Shown: positions 51,603 through 60,580 of the stretch, piece after piece
How positions within the stretch are numbered: the first letter of the stretch is position 1
Layout of the letters: every line of letters starts with the position of its first letter
From: Taklimakanibacter lacteus
GTDB taxonomy: Bacteria; Pseudomonadota; Alphaproteobacteria; Rhizobiales; Aestuariivirgaceae
DNA length: 64,000 bases
Reading direction: 5' to 3'
Assembly: GCA_003576695.1 (NCBI GenBank)
Contig: QOZQ01000001.1
Location: 186,001 to 250,000 of the forward strand
Translations under genes and position numbers: made by a program
The notes under the pieces: generated by a model
What the model saw: only the letters and a program-made list of their open reading frames with translations
Databases searched by the model: none
What the model was told of the DNA's origin: nothing

Positions 51603-51810
51603 GCCGGAACGCAAAGGAAAGCTCGACCAGCCGCTGCACTGGCCATTATGGCTGCGCCTTGCCATCATGGCCGGCATCGCCGTCTGGTTCGTCCTCGATC
51701 TCTATCACGGCAACAGCATGTGGGCGGCCATTGCGTTTGCGATGTTCTGCTATGGGGCTTGGACTTTCTTCCTGAACAGGCCGAAGACGCCTGATAATCC
51801 ACCGCACTAG
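51592..51810 (+). CDS. Small two-helix membrane protein, hypothetical
   Basis: 72 residues. Two hydrophobic helices, about 20-38 and 43-60, follow a charged N-terminus and precede a Pro-rich end (NRPKTPDNPPH). The start lies within the 3' end of the transglycosylase gene, so translation would be coupled. No family recognised. It is kept because the hydrophobic pattern and position between two real genes are coherent. Confidence 0.55.
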   Translation: MDDRPERKGKLDQPLHWPLWLRLAIMAGIAVWFVLDLYHGNSMWAAIAFAMFCYGAWTFFLNRPKTPDNPPH

Positions 51811-51826
51811 CCGTTTGGGTAACAGC

Positions 51827-53071
51827 ATGACCAGCAAAAGCAATCTCGCCATCAACCCGCAGCGTCTGTGGGACGCGCTCATGGAAACCGCGAAATTCGG
51901 CGCGACGCCGAAAGGCGGCATCAGGCGGCTGACCGTCTCGGACGAGGACAAGAAAGTGCGCGACTGGTTCAAGGCGCAATGCGAGGCCCTGGGCTGCATG
52001 GTTTCGGTCGACAGCGTCGGCAACATGTTCGCGCTGAGGCCGGGCCGCAACAACAAGCTCACTCCCATCGCCATGGGCTCGCATCTCGACACGCAGCCGA
52101 CCGGCGGCAAGTTCGACGGCGTATTGGGCGTCCTCGGCGCGCTCGAGGCGCTGCGCAGCATGGTCGATCTCGGCTATGAGACCAACGCGCCGGTGATGAT
52201 CGTCAACTGGACGAACGAGGAAGGATCGCGCTTCGCCCCGGCGATGCTGTGCTCGGGCGTCTATGCCGGCGTCTTCACGCAGGATTTCGCCTATAGCCGG
52301 GCCGACCGCGACGGGATCACGCTCGGCGATGAGCTCACCCGCATCGGCTACAAGGGATCAGAGCCGGTGGGCACGCACAAGTTCCAGGCGATGTTCGAGC
52401 TCCATATCGAGCAGGGACCGATCCTCGAAGCCGAGCACAAGATGGTCGGTGTCGTCACCGGCGTCCAGGGCATGCGCTGGTATGAGGTGACGGTGCGGGG
52501 CCAGGAAGCTCATACCGGCGCCACACCCATGCTGCTGCGCAAGAACGCATTGGTGGGTGCTGCCCGCATGATCGAGGCCATCAACAAGGTCGGGCTCGAT
52601 CATTTGCCGGGTGTGGCGAGCGTCGGCCTCATCGAAAACCGTCCCAACAGCCGCAATGTGGTTCCGGGCGAAGTGTTCTTCACCGTCGATCTGCGCCATC
52701 CCGACGAGAACGTGCTCGACAAGATGGAGGCCGCCTATCAGTCGGCGCTGCCCAAGATCGCCGAGGAGCTCAAGCTCGAGGTCGAGGAAAAGCGGATCTG
52801 GAAGTCGCCGGCGGTCAGATTCGCGCCCGATCTCATCGAATGCGTGCGCCACGGCGCCGAGCAGGCCGGGTTCTCGACCCGCGTCATGGCCTCGGGCGCG
52901 GGCCATGATGCCGCCTATATTGCGCGCGTGGCGCCGACGACCATGATTTTCGTGCCTTGCCTTGGCGGGCTTTCGCACAATGAAGCGGAATCGACCTCGT
53001 TCGAGGAATGCGCGGCGGGCGCGCAAGTGCTGCTCAATGCGGTGCTCGAATACGACCGACGCTTTGCCTGA
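51827..53071 (+). CDS. Zn-dependent N-carbamoyl amidohydrolase, beta-ureidopropionase type
   Basis: 414 residues, M20-like hydantoinase/carbamoylase family. Metal ligands: His86 (GSHLDT), Asp97 (GGKFDGVLG), Glu131-132 (NEEGSRF), His in FELHIEQGP and His near the end in GLSHNEAES. The family removes the carbamoyl group from N-carbamoyl-beta-alanine, N-carbamoyl amino acids or allantoate. The dihydropyrimidinase and PreTA genes nearby favour beta-ureidopropionase, giving beta-alanine, CO2 and ammonia. ATG 51827 is used; a TTG four codons earlier is possible. Confidence 0.88.
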   Translation: MTSKSNLAINPQRLWDALMETAKFGATPKGGIRRLTVSDEDKKVRDWFKAQCEALGCMVSVDSVGNMFALRPGRNNKLTPIAMGSHLDTQPTGGKFDGVLGVLGALEALRSMVDLGYETNAPVMIVNWTNEEGSRFAPAMLCSGVYAGVFTQDFAYSRADRDGITLGDELTRIGYKGSEPVGTHKFQAMFELHIEQGPILEAEHKMVGVVTGVQGMRWYEVTVRGQEAHTGATPMLLRKNALVGAARMIEAINKVGLDHLPGVASVGLIENRPNSRNVVPGEVFFTVDLRHPDENVLDKMEAAYQSALPKIAEELKLEVEEKRIWKSPAVRFAPDLIECVRHGAEQAGFSTRVMASGAGHDAAYIARVAPTTMIFVPCLGGLSHNEAESTSFEECAAGAQVLLNAVLEYDRRFA

Positions 53072-53095
53072 GATCATCATCTTCGGAGAAGCTGA

Positions 53096-54697
53096 ATGAG
53101 CCCGAGTCTCGCGACACGCGCCCGCGCAGCGGCCATCCAGATGACGGAGTGGCGCAGCGTCACCGGTACGCAGGGCGAATGCGATTTTCCGCACCTGCTC
53201 AAAACCATGCTGGCGCAGGCCCGGTATTTCCATCTGCATCCGGAGCATCTCAAGGTGCAGCCGCTCGATGACGGCACGGCGCGTGCCAATCTCCTGGCGC
53301 TGGTGAAGGGCGAGGGCCGCAGGACGGTGGTGCTTGCCGGGCATTTCGACACCGTGCCGTTCGACGACTATGCCGAGCTCGCTCCCTTTGCCTGCGATCC
53401 GGAAACACTGCTGCCGATGATCATCGACAAGCTCAAGCGCACGGCCGAGAATCCGCTGGCGCTGGCCGATCTCCTGTCGGGCGACTATCTGCCGGGCCGC
53501 GGGCTGCTCGACATGAAGGCCGGGATCGCCGCCGCCATCGCCGTGCTCGAGGCCTTTGCCGCCGAGGAGCATCGTGAGGGCAATATCCTGCTGCTGGCGA
53601 CGCCCGATGAGGAGGACCGCTCGGCCGGCATGCGCGCCGCGGCCGCGCTCCTGCCCAAGATCGCGCGCGACAGCGATCTCGATATCAGCCTCGTCATCAA
53701 TCTCGATTCGATCGCCGATGACGGCGACGGTTCCTTCGGCCGTTCGGTGAGCATGGGCTCGATCGGCAAGCTGCTGCTGACGGCGCTGGTCGTCGGGCGC
53801 GAGGCGCATGCCTGCTATCCCTTTGCCGGCGTCAACGCCAATTATCTCGCCGCCGAGCTCCTCACCGAATTCGAATGTACGCCCGAGCTCGCCGAGACCA
53901 GCGGCCATGAGATCGCCGCACCGCCCAGCGCGCTTTATGCGAAGGACATGAAGAGCGGCTATAATGTTACGACGCCGGCGCGTGTCTTCGTCTACTGGAA
54001 CACGCTGCAGCATCGCCGCTCGCCGGCGGAAGTGCTGAGCCTCGCTACCGGCATGGCCCGCCAGGCCATGGACCGGGCGATGGAACGGCTCGGCGAACGC
54101 GCCCGCGCCGTCAGCCCGCCGCAGCCGTTCCGGCAGGAGAGCGTGCCGGTCCTGAGCTTCGCCGAGCTCATCGCCCAGGCGCGCAAGTCCGATCCCGATT
54201 TCGACAGCGCCTTCGCCCTTCTCAATGGCGAGCTGGCGGAACGGCAGGATCTCGACTTCCCGAGCCGGGCGCGGCTGGCGAGCGAGTTCGCCTGGGCCGC
54301 GACCAGGCTGCCGGGGCCTGCGGTCATACTGGGCTTCGGCTCATTGCCCTATCCCGCGGTAACGTTCGGGGATGCGCAGCTGGGCGAGCGCCTGATGGCG
54401 GTGCTGGGCGAGGCGGCGGCCGAGAAGGGCACGAGCCTGTCGCGGATCGGCTATTTTCCCGGCATCTCCGATATGAGCTTCCTCGGCGAGACATCGGGCG
54501 ACCTGAGCGTCGCCGAGGCCAATACGCCGATCTGGGGCGCGAGCTTCGCTTTGGCGCCGTCGCCCGGCTACAAAGTGATCAATATCGGGCCCTGGGGGCG
54601 CGACTATCACCATTGGCTGGAACGTCTCAATGCGCCCTATGCATTTGATGTCTTGCCTCACCTCATCCTTCGTGCCACCAAGGCCGCACTCGAATAA
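53096..54697 (+). CDS. M20-family hydrolase, RocB-like
   Basis: 533 residues, close to the RocB (arginine utilisation protein) length. Metal motifs LAGHFDTVPFD, GRGLLDMKAG and ATPDEEDRSAGMRAA are intact, and a long C-terminal part shows the RocB layout (GDLSVAEANTPIWG, NIGPWGRDYHHWLERL). It probably hydrolyses an amide or peptide bond with one or two zinc ions; the substrate is unknown. It lies 24 nt after the carbamoylase and 16 nt before the RidA gene, so all three are co-transcribed. Confidence 0.83.
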   Translation: MSPSLATRARAAAIQMTEWRSVTGTQGECDFPHLLKTMLAQARYFHLHPEHLKVQPLDDGTARANLLALVKGEGRRTVVLAGHFDTVPFDDYAELAPFACDPETLLPMIIDKLKRTAENPLALADLLSGDYLPGRGLLDMKAGIAAAIAVLEAFAAEEHREGNILLLATPDEEDRSAGMRAAAALLPKIARDSDLDISLVINLDSIADDGDGSFGRSVSMGSIGKLLLTALVVGREAHACYPFAGVNANYLAAELLTEFECTPELAETSGHEIAAPPSALYAKDMKSGYNVTTPARVFVYWNTLQHRRSPAEVLSLATGMARQAMDRAMERLGERARAVSPPQPFRQESVPVLSFAELIAQARKSDPDFDSAFALLNGELAERQDLDFPSRARLASEFAWAATRLPGPAVILGFGSLPYPAVTFGDAQLGERLMAVLGEAAAEKGTSLSRIGYFPGISDMSFLGETSGDLSVAEANTPIWGASFALAPSPGYKVINIGPWGRDYHHWLERLNAPYAFDVLPHLILRATKAALE

Positions 54698-54713
54698 CAG
54701 CAGGAGATGTTCC

Positions 54714-55064
54714 ATGGCTTTGAAGCGTATCGGCGCCGGCAACCGCATGAGCGAAGCGGTGATCCACGGCAATATGGTCTATCTGTCGGGATTTGTGGCC
54801 GAAACGACGGTTGGCAAGTCGGTCAAGGAGCAGACCCAGGATATTCTGGCGCAGATCGATGAGACGCTGAAAGAGGCGGGCAGCGACAAGACCAAGGTCG
54901 TCAAGGCCAATATCTGGCTGACCGACATCAAGACCTGGTCGCAGATGAACGAAGCCTGGGACGCCTGGGTGGTGCCGGGCCAGACGCCGGCCCGTGCCAC
55001 GGTCGAGTCGAAGCTGGCGGCTCCCGGCCTCGATGTCGAGATCATGGTCGAAGCGGCCATCTGA
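54714..55064 (+). CDS. RidA family (YjgF/YER057c/UK114) protein
   Basis: 116 residues. NRMSEAVIHGNMVYLSGFVA opens the domain and the C-terminal TPARATVESKLAAPGLDVEIMVEA carries the conserved Arg of RidA proteins. Archetypal members hydrolyse reactive enamines/imines, and RutC, a relative, acts in the Rut uracil pathway. AGGAG precedes ATG 54714. It ends the carbamoylase-RocB-RidA unit, so removal of a reactive intermediate from pyrimidine or amino acid breakdown is plausible. Confidence 0.9.
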   Translation: MALKRIGAGNRMSEAVIHGNMVYLSGFVAETTVGKSVKEQTQDILAQIDETLKEAGSDKTKVVKANIWLTDIKTWSQMNEAWDAWVVPGQTPARATVESKLAAPGLDVEIMVEAAI

Positions 55065-55200
55065 TTTCCTGACCCTCGGTCCACGGGGGCAGAGGGTATT
55101 CACGACAGGCAAGAACAATCACGGAAAGGCGCGGGCAGGCATGCCGGCGCCTTCTCCTTTTCTGCGCCCGGATAAGTTTGCGCGTCCAGCTAACCGGGCC

Positions 55201-55251
55201 TTGGCCAATTGTCCGAGGATCATATAAGCCGTTAGTCCAATTGTAATACAA
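55201..55251 (+). promoter_or_regulatory. Predicted chvE promoter with FadR-type operator
   Basis: TTGGCC (55201-55206) and TATAAG (55223-55228) are spaced by 16 nt. Thirteen nt further is TTGTAATACAA (55241-55251), an exact fit to the FadR-subfamily GntR consensus t.GTA-N-TAC.a. The only FadR-type gene in the window is at 59.8 kb, on the far side of the operon. The rest of the 289-bp gap shows nothing else. Confidence 0.55.
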
Positions 55252-55353
55252 ATAGGCGTTGAACGTCCACGGGTTTCAATCTAATGGACAGGGCAGAGAG
55301 ACCGATCGGCCGGGAACGGACGATCCGCTCCGCAGCATAACAGGGAGGAATTC

Positions 55354-56424
55354 ATGCTGAATCGCAGACAACTTGTCGCTTCCGTTGCCGGCCTGGCGAT
55401 GCTTGCCGCCGCGGGCCCCGCCTTCGCCGAAAGCAAGGGGCTCATCGGCATCTCGATGCCGACCAAATCGTCGACCCGCTGGATTTCCGACGGCGAAAGC
55501 ATGGTCAAGGAATTCACCGCGCTCGGCTACGAGGCCGATCTTCAGTATGGCGAGGACGATATCCCGAACCAGCTGGCCCAGATCGAGAACATGGTGACCA
55601 AGGGCGCCAAGGTCCTGATCATCGCCGCGATCGACGGCTCGACGCTGTCCGACATCCTGAAGAAGGCCAAGGAAGCGGGCGTCAAGGTCTTCGCCTATGA
55701 CCGTCTCATCACCAAGACGGGCGATGTCGACTATTACACCACCTTCGACAATTTCGGCGTCGGCGTGCTGCAGGCGAAATCGCTGGTCGAGGGCCTGAAA
55801 GAGCGCTTCCCCGATGTAAAGCCGTGGAACGTAGAGCTGTTCGGCGGATCGCCCGACGACACCAATGCCTTCTACTTCTATGACGGCGCCATGTCGGTGC
55901 TGAAGCCGCTCATGGATTCCGGCGAAGTCGCCGTTCCGTCGGGCCAGATGGGCATGGACAAGGTCGGCACGCTGCGCTGGGACGGCGCCGTCGCCCAGGC
56001 CCGCATGGACAATCTGTTGTCGGCCAACTACACCGACAAGAAGGTGAACGGCGTGCTGGCCCCCTATGATGGCCTCTCACGCGGCATCATCTCCTCGCTC
56101 AAGGGTGTGGGCTATGCCCCCGGCGCCGAAATGCCGATCGTCACCGGCCAGGACGCCGAGCTTGCCTCGGTCAAGGGCATGATGGCGGGCGAGCAGTATT
56201 CGACCGTGTTCAAGGACACGCGCGAGCTCGCCAAGGTCACGGCCAAGATGGTCGATACGGTGCTGCAGAGCAAGGAGCCCGAGGTCAACGACACCAAGAC
56301 CTACAATAACGAGGTCAAGGTCGTGCCGTCCTACCTGCTCACCCCCTATTCGGTCGGCAAGGACGACATCAAGAAGTCGCTGGTCGATTCCGGCTACTAC
56401 ACCCAGGATCAGATCGACAATTGA
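55354..56424 (+). CDS. chvE: ChvE-type multiple-sugar-binding periplasmic protein
   Basis: 356 residues. A signal peptide ends at AFA (~25). The mature domain begins [26 protein letters not shown], the ChvE/xylose-binding (Peripla_BP_4) pattern, with the hinge-region motif VFAYDRLI and the pocket [28 protein letters not shown]. ChvE-type proteins bind aldoses such as glucose, galactose, arabinose and xylose. GGGAGG precedes the ATG. A hairpin follows it, then gguA and gguB. Confidence 0.9.
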   Translation: MLNRRQLVASVAGLAMLAAAGPAFAESKGLIGISMPTKSSTRWISDGESMVKEFTALGYEADLQYGEDDIPNQLAQIENMVTKGAKVLIIAAIDGSTLSDILKKAKEAGVKVFAYDRLITKTGDVDYYTTFDNFGVGVLQAKSLVEGLKERFPDVKPWNVELFGGSPDDTNAFYFYDGAMSVLKPLMDSGEVAVPSGQMGMDKVGTLRWDGAVAQARMDNLLSANYTDKKVNGVLAPYDGLSRGIISSLKGVGYAPGAEMPIVTGQDAELASVKGMMAGEQYSTVFKDTRELAKVTAKMVDTVLQSKEPEVNDTKTYNNEVKVVPSYLLTPYSVGKDDIKKSLVDSGYYTQDQIDN

Positions 56425-56441
56425 CACGTTTGCGCTATCGG

Positions 56442-56465
56442 GGGGCTTCGCGCTTGCGAAGCCCC
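56442..56465 (+). terminator. Hairpin between chvE and gguA (attenuator or 3'-stabiliser)
   Basis: GGGGCTTCGC-GCTT-GCGAAGCCCC is a perfect 10-bp stem with a 4-nt loop, 17 nt after the chvE stop, followed by the T-rich TTGCTTATTGTTCT. Such elements raise binding-protein expression relative to the rest of an ABC operon. Confidence 0.7.
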
Positions 56466-56527
56466 TTGCTTATTGTTCTAATCAATCAAGATCCGGACAA
56501 CGGACAGGTCAGGCGGGGAGGGCGGAA

Positions 56528-58060
56528 TTGACGCAGCCCATTCTTGAAATGCGCGGCATCACCAAGACGTTTCCGGGGGTGAAAGCCCTGACGGACGTCA
56601 ATCTCGCGGTCATGCCGGCCGAAATCCATGCCGTGGTCGGCGAGAACGGCGCCGGCAAATCGACCCTCATGAAGGTCCTGTCCGGCGTCTATCCGCATGG
56701 CAGTTACGATGGCGAGATCAGGTTCGAAGGCGCAGAACGCAAGTTCGGCACCATCTCCGACAGCGAGACCGCCGGCATCATCATCATCCACCAGGAGCTG
56801 GCGCTGATCCCGCTGCTTTCCATCGCCGAGAACATCTTCCTCGGCCATGAGACGGCCAGGCGCGGCATCATCAACTGGTTCGAGGCGTTCCGCCGCTCGG
56901 TCGAGCTTCTCAGGAAGGTCGGCCTCAAGGAGCACCCCAATACGCTCATCACCAATCTCGGCACCGGCAAGCAGCAGCTGGTCGAGATCGCCAAGGCGCT
57001 CAACAAGAAGGTGAAGCTGCTCATCCTCGACGAGCCGACCTCGAGCCTCAACGAGACCGATTCAAACGCCCTGCTGGCGCTCCTGCAGGAGCTCAAGGCG
57101 CATGGCATCTCCTCGATCCTCATCACCCACAAGCTCAACGAGGTGATGAAGGTCGCCGACCGCATCACCATCCTGCGCGACGGCAAGACGGTCGACACGC
57201 TCGACACCTCGACCGCCAAGGTGAGCGAGGACCGCATCATCAAGGCGATGGTCGGGCGCGAGCTGACCGACCGCTATCCGCCGCGTGATGCCAAGATCGG
57301 CGAGACCATCCTCGAGGTGAAGGACTGGAATGTCTTCCATCCGCTGCATGCCGACCGGCACCTCATCCGCAATGTGAGCTTCACCGTCCGCAAGGGTGAG
57401 GTCGTCGGCATTGCCGGGCTGATGGGATCCGGGCGCACCGAGCTCGCCATGTCGCTGTTCGGGCGCGCCTATGGCCAGAAGATCTCGGGCGAGGTCCTGA
57501 TCCACGGCAAGAAGGCGGATGTCTCGACCATCCCCAAGGCGATGGCGGCCGGGCTTGCCTATGTGACCGAGGACCGCAAGACCTATGGCCTCATCCTCAT
57601 CGACCACATCAAGCACAATGTGACGCTCGCCAATCTCGACGGCGTCGCCAGGCGCGGCGTGATCGACGATTTCCAGGAGCTCAAGGTCGCCAACAAATAC
57701 CGCCGCGACCTGGCGATCAGGAGCTCCGGCGTCTATCAGACGACGGTCAACCTGTCGGGCGGCAACCAGCAGAAGGTGGTGCTGTCGAAATGGCTGTTCG
57801 CCGGGCCCGACATCCTCATCCTCGACGAGCCGACGCGCGGCATTGATGTCGGCGCCAAATACGAGATCTATGCCATCATCAACGGCCTCGCCGAGCAGGG
57901 CAAGGCGGTCATCGTCATCTCGTCGGAAATGCCGGAGCTGCTCGGCATCTCCGACCGTCTCTATGTGATGAACGAGGGCCGCGTCGTGGCCGAGATGCCG
58001 ACGCCAGAGGCCTCGCAAGAGAAGATCATGCGCGCCATCATGAATTCATGGGAAAAGTGA
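56528..58060 (+). CDS. gguA: Sugar ABC transporter ATP-binding protein GguA-type
   Basis: 510 residues, two ABC domains as in all CUT2 importers. Domain 1 has Walker [10 protein letters not shown] (38-46), signature [15 protein letters not shown] and [13 protein letters not shown]. Domain 2 has a degenerate P-loop [16 protein letters not shown] with [15 protein letters not shown] and [14 protein letters not shown], the normal asymmetric pattern. The start is TTG at 56528, supported by GGGAGGGCGG and by the conserved opening [17 protein letters not shown]; no ATG precedes this block. Confidence 0.92.
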   Translation: MTQPILEMRGITKTFPGVKALTDVNLAVMPAEIHAVVGENGAGKSTLMKVLSGVYPHGSYDGEIRFEGAERKFGTISDSETAGIIIIHQELALIPLLSIAENIFLGHETARRGIINWFEAFRRSVELLRKVGLKEHPNTLITNLGTGKQQLVEIAKALNKKVKLLILDEPTSSLNETDSNALLALLQELKAHGISSILITHKLNEVMKVADRITILRDGKTVDTLDTSTAKVSEDRIIKAMVGRELTDRYPPRDAKIGETILEVKDWNVFHPLHADRHLIRNVSFTVRKGEVVGIAGLMGSGRTELAMSLFGRAYGQKISGEVLIHGKKADVSTIPKAMAAGLAYVTEDRKTYGLILIDHIKHNVTLANLDGVARRGVIDDFQELKVANKYRRDLAIRSSGVYQTTVNLSGGNQQKVVLSKWLFAGPDILILDEPTRGIDVGAKYEIYAIINGLAEQGKAVIVISSEMPELLGISDRLYVMNEGRVVAEMPTPEASQEKIMRAIMNSWEK

Positions 58061-58061
58061 G

Positions 58062-59255
58062 ATGAGCGAAGTCACCGCACACAGCGAAGCCAAGCCCGAC
58101 CTGCTGCGCTTCATCAAGGCCCATATCCGCGACTATGCACTGCTGCTGTCGCTGCTCGCGATCATGGTGTTCTTCCAGTTCACCACCTCGGGCACGCTGT
58201 TCATGCCGGTCAACATGACCAATATCATCCTGCAGAACAGCTATATCGTGATCATGGCGCTCGGCATGCTGCTGGTCATCGTGGCGGGCCATATCGATCT
58301 CTCGGTCGGCTCGGTCTCGGGCTTCATAGGCGCCGTGGCGGCGGTGATGATGGTGACCTGGAAGCTCGACCCGTTCCTGTCGGTCATCGCCTGCCTGGTG
58401 GTCGGCGCCGCCATCGGGGGCCTGCAGGGCTATTTCGTCGCCTATCACAAGATACCGGCCTTCATCGTGACGCTGGCCGGCATGCTCATCTTCAAGGGCC
58501 TGGCGCTGACCGTGTTGGGCGGCGCCTCGGTCGGCCCGTTCCCGCGCGAGTTCCAGCTTCTGAGCTCGGGCTACATCCCCGATCTCTTCGGCGTCCCGTC
58601 ATTCAACATGCTGGCCCTGCTGATCGGCGCGCTGGTGACTGCCGTCATCATCTATTTCAACTACCGCGAAAGGCTCAACCAGCAGGAGCATGGGCTGGCC
58701 GAGGAGCCGGACATCATCTTCTATGGCCGCAACATCCTGATCGCCATCGCCTTCATCGGCTTCTCCTTCCTGATGGCGCGCTACAAGGGCCTGCCCAATG
58801 TGCTGATCGTGATGTTCGCGCTGATCGCGCTGTTCGTCTTCCTCACCACCAATACGACGATGGGCCGGCGCATCTATGCGATGGGCGGCAATGAGAAGGC
58901 GACCAAGCTCTCCGGCATCGACACCGAAAAGCTGACTTTCCTCATCTTCGTCATCATGGGGGCGCTGGCCGCCCTTGCCGGCCTCATCTTCGCGGCGCGC
59001 CTCAATGTGGCGACGCCCAAAGCGGGCCTGGGCTTCGAGCTCGACGTGATCGCCGCCTGCTTCATCGGCGGGGCGGCGACGACGGGCGGCGTCGGCAAGG
59101 TGATAGGTGCTGTGATCGGCGCCTTCATCATGGGCGTCATGAACAACGGCATGTCGATCATGGGTGTCGGCATCGACTGGCAGCAGGTCATCAAGGGCGC
59201 AGTGCTGATGCTCGCGGTGTTCCTCGACGTCTATTACAAGAACAAAGCGCGGTAG
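58062..59255 (+). CDS. gguB: Sugar ABC transporter permease GguB-type
   Basis: 397 residues, about ten membrane helices. The conserved block VIVAGHIDLSVGSVSGFIGAVAA and the C-terminal GAATTGGVGKVIGAVIGAFIMGVMNNGMSIMGVGIDWQQVIKGAVLMLAVF are typical of the BPD_transp_2 family. A ~35-residue hydrophilic insert (YRERLNQQEHGLAEEPD) is characteristic of the longer XylH/GguB members. It begins one base after the gguA stop. Last gene of the operon. Confidence 0.92.
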   Translation: MSEVTAHSEAKPDLLRFIKAHIRDYALLLSLLAIMVFFQFTTSGTLFMPVNMTNIILQNSYIVIMALGMLLVIVAGHIDLSVGSVSGFIGAVAAVMMVTWKLDPFLSVIACLVVGAAIGGLQGYFVAYHKIPAFIVTLAGMLIFKGLALTVLGGASVGPFPREFQLLSSGYIPDLFGVPSFNMLALLIGALVTAVIIYFNYRERLNQQEHGLAEEPDIIFYGRNILIAIAFIGFSFLMARYKGLPNVLIVMFALIALFVFLTTNTTMGRRIYAMGGNEKATKLSGIDTEKLTFLIFVIMGALAALAGLIFAARLNVATPKAGLGFELDVIAACFIGGAATTGGVGKVIGAVIGAFIMGVMNNGMSIMGVGIDWQQVIKGAVLMLAVFLDVYYKNKAR

Positions 59256-59321
59256 ATGGTCCGGGCATCCGGCCGGACGCGACTTTCACCGCGTGAAAAT
59301 ATAGGCTGAAATTCCTTGGGC

Positions 59322-59341
59322 GGCCGCCGGTCCCGGCGGCC
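59322..59341 (+). terminator. Hairpin after gguB
   Basis: GGCCGCCGG-TC-CCGGCGGCC is a perfect 9-bp inverted repeat 66 nt after the gguB stop. No U-run follows, so intrinsic termination is uncertain. Confidence 0.4.
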
Positions 59342-59345
59342 CGGA

Positions 59346-59375
59346 TACAGGGAATTACAGGGATTTACAGGGAAT
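59346..59375. repeat. Three tandem 10-bp repeats (TACAGGGAWT)
   Basis: TACAGGGAAT, TACAGGGATT, TACAGGGAAT follow each other without spacing. The period equals one helical turn. A further CAGGGAATTTT lies about 65 bp downstream. Confidence 0.85.
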
Positions 59376-59759
59376 TTTCACAAAGAGAATCCGGCACTCG
59401 CAATATCAATGACTTGGCGATGCCGAGCAGGCCGGAGCAGGGAATTTTCCTCAGCAGCTCACTCACTCCCCGTCTCCTCTCTTTTTTCCTGGATACTGCA
59501 TCTGAACTCCCAGGGAACCGAGCCGATCCATTTCCAGGTCGGGCTCTGCACATCCTATAATTTTCCAATCTCATGGTCTGGCCCGCAATTGCCAGTCCTC
59601 AATGAGTGCGCGGAGGCTCCTTGCCGACGATCTTCCATGATCGCTCCCGCCAGATGTTGCTCATAATAGATAAAAGCAGTTCTTATGGTTGGTCGGAAAA
59701 CCCCTTCCAAGGCCGGAGTTTTGCGCAGAGGGAAGCCAAAAACCCAGTGAAATTGGGAG

Positions 59760-59787
59760 TTGCGTAGAAACTAATTCTTGCTACTAT
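59760..59787 (+). promoter_or_regulatory. Possible promoter of the GntR gene
   Basis: TTGCGT (59760-59765) and TACTAT (59782-59787) with a 16-nt spacer. The -10 lies 8 nt before ATG 59796, which would make that start leaderless; ATG 59817 would have a short leader with GAGAG. Confidence 0.4.
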
Positions 59788-59795
59788 TTACAACT

Positions 59796-60500
59796 ATGAT
59801 CGAGAGCTTGGCCAGAATGGACACCCCGCTCGTCGCCCATGCGGTGGCTGCGGTCCGGGAAATGATCTCCTTGCCGGCCTATGCGCAGGGCGTGCGGCTG
59901 CCCTCGGAAGCGGAGCTGGCGGAGCGGATCGGCATTTCACGGCCGGTGCTGCGCCAGGCCCTGGCGGTGCTCAAGGATGAAGGGGTGATCGAGTCCCGCC
60001 GGGGCTCGGGCACCTATACGTGCGGCAAGCCCGCCGGCGCTTCCGCCTATGGCAAGCCCGAGACCCTGGCCGATCTCGAGGACTGCCTGCGCTTCCGCAT
60101 GGTGATCGAAAGCGCCGCTGCCGCGCAGGCCGCCCGGCACATGGAGCGGCGCGCGCTCGATGAGATCCTCGCGGCGGTCGAAGCCCTGGAAAAGAGCCCC
60201 GCCCATGACGATGCCGTGGCCCAGACCGACATGGCGTTCCACATGGCGGTCGCGCGAGCGGCGCACAGCCGTTATTTCGTCATGACGCTCAATTTCCTGA
60301 TGCCGCATATCCTGTTCGGCCTGAATCTCGGCCGGCAGCTGCAGGCGATGCAGCCCAATGCCACGTCGCGCCGCGTGGCCGCCGAGCATCGCGCCATCTA
60401 CGAAGCCATCGCCAGCGGCAATGAAGCTTCCGCAGGAGAGCGGATGAAAGACCATCTCTTCGCCGGCATCGAACGCGTCTTCGGCAAGAGGAGCTGGTGA
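59796..60500 (+). CDS. GntR-family regulator, FadR (FCD) subfamily
   Basis: 234 residues. The winged helix RLPSEAELAERIGISRPVLRQALAVLKDEGVIESRRGSGTYT is at about 35-80, and the all-helical FCD ligand domain follows, with metal-type residues in DMAFHMAVARAAHS and AEHRAIYEAI. FadR-type regulators sense sugar acids or other carboxylates. It probably controls the sugar importer operon that starts 80 bp downstream and perhaps chvE-gguAB, whose promoter has a matching operator. ATG 59817 is an alternative start. Confidence 0.87.
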   Translation: MIESLARMDTPLVAHAVAAVREMISLPAYAQGVRLPSEAELAERIGISRPVLRQALAVLKDEGVIESRRGSGTYTCGKPAGASAYGKPETLADLEDCLRFRMVIESAAAAQAARHMERRALDEILAAVEALEKSPAHDDAVAQTDMAFHMAVARAAHSRYFVMTLNFLMPHILFGLNLGRQLQAMQPNATSRRVAAEHRAIYEAIASGNEASAGERMKDHLFAGIERVFGKRSW

Positions 60501-60580
60501 AGCCAATCCGAGCCCGATCGTTCCGGATGCGACCACCGGAAAATCGGAAGACCGACCGGTCGCCAATGGGAGGAAACCCG

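Larger units (their letters stand above)
59256..59795. other. Gene-free region of 540 bp
   Basis: No credible coding frame. It contains a 9-bp GC hairpin (59322-59341), three tandem 10-mers (59346-59375), another copy of the CAGGGAATTTT word at about 59437-59448, and finally the promoter of the GntR gene. Base composition is lower in GC than in the neighbouring genes. It may be a decayed mobile or intergenic element. Confidence 0.6.

Noticed and set aside
52358-54013. A 551-codon minus-strand frame over the carbamoylase and RocB-like genes
   Set aside because: Antisense to two genes with complete metal-binding motifs; low-information sequence.
59316-59666. A 116-codon plus-strand frame in the gene-free region
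   Set aside because: It is translated through the hairpin and tandem repeats, has no ribosome site and resembles no protein.
60521-60541. Inverted repeat TTCCGG-N9-CCGGAA before the second sugar-binding-protein gene as GntR operator
   Set aside because: It does not fit the FadR-type consensus, and such short GC-rich repeats are frequent in this DNA.
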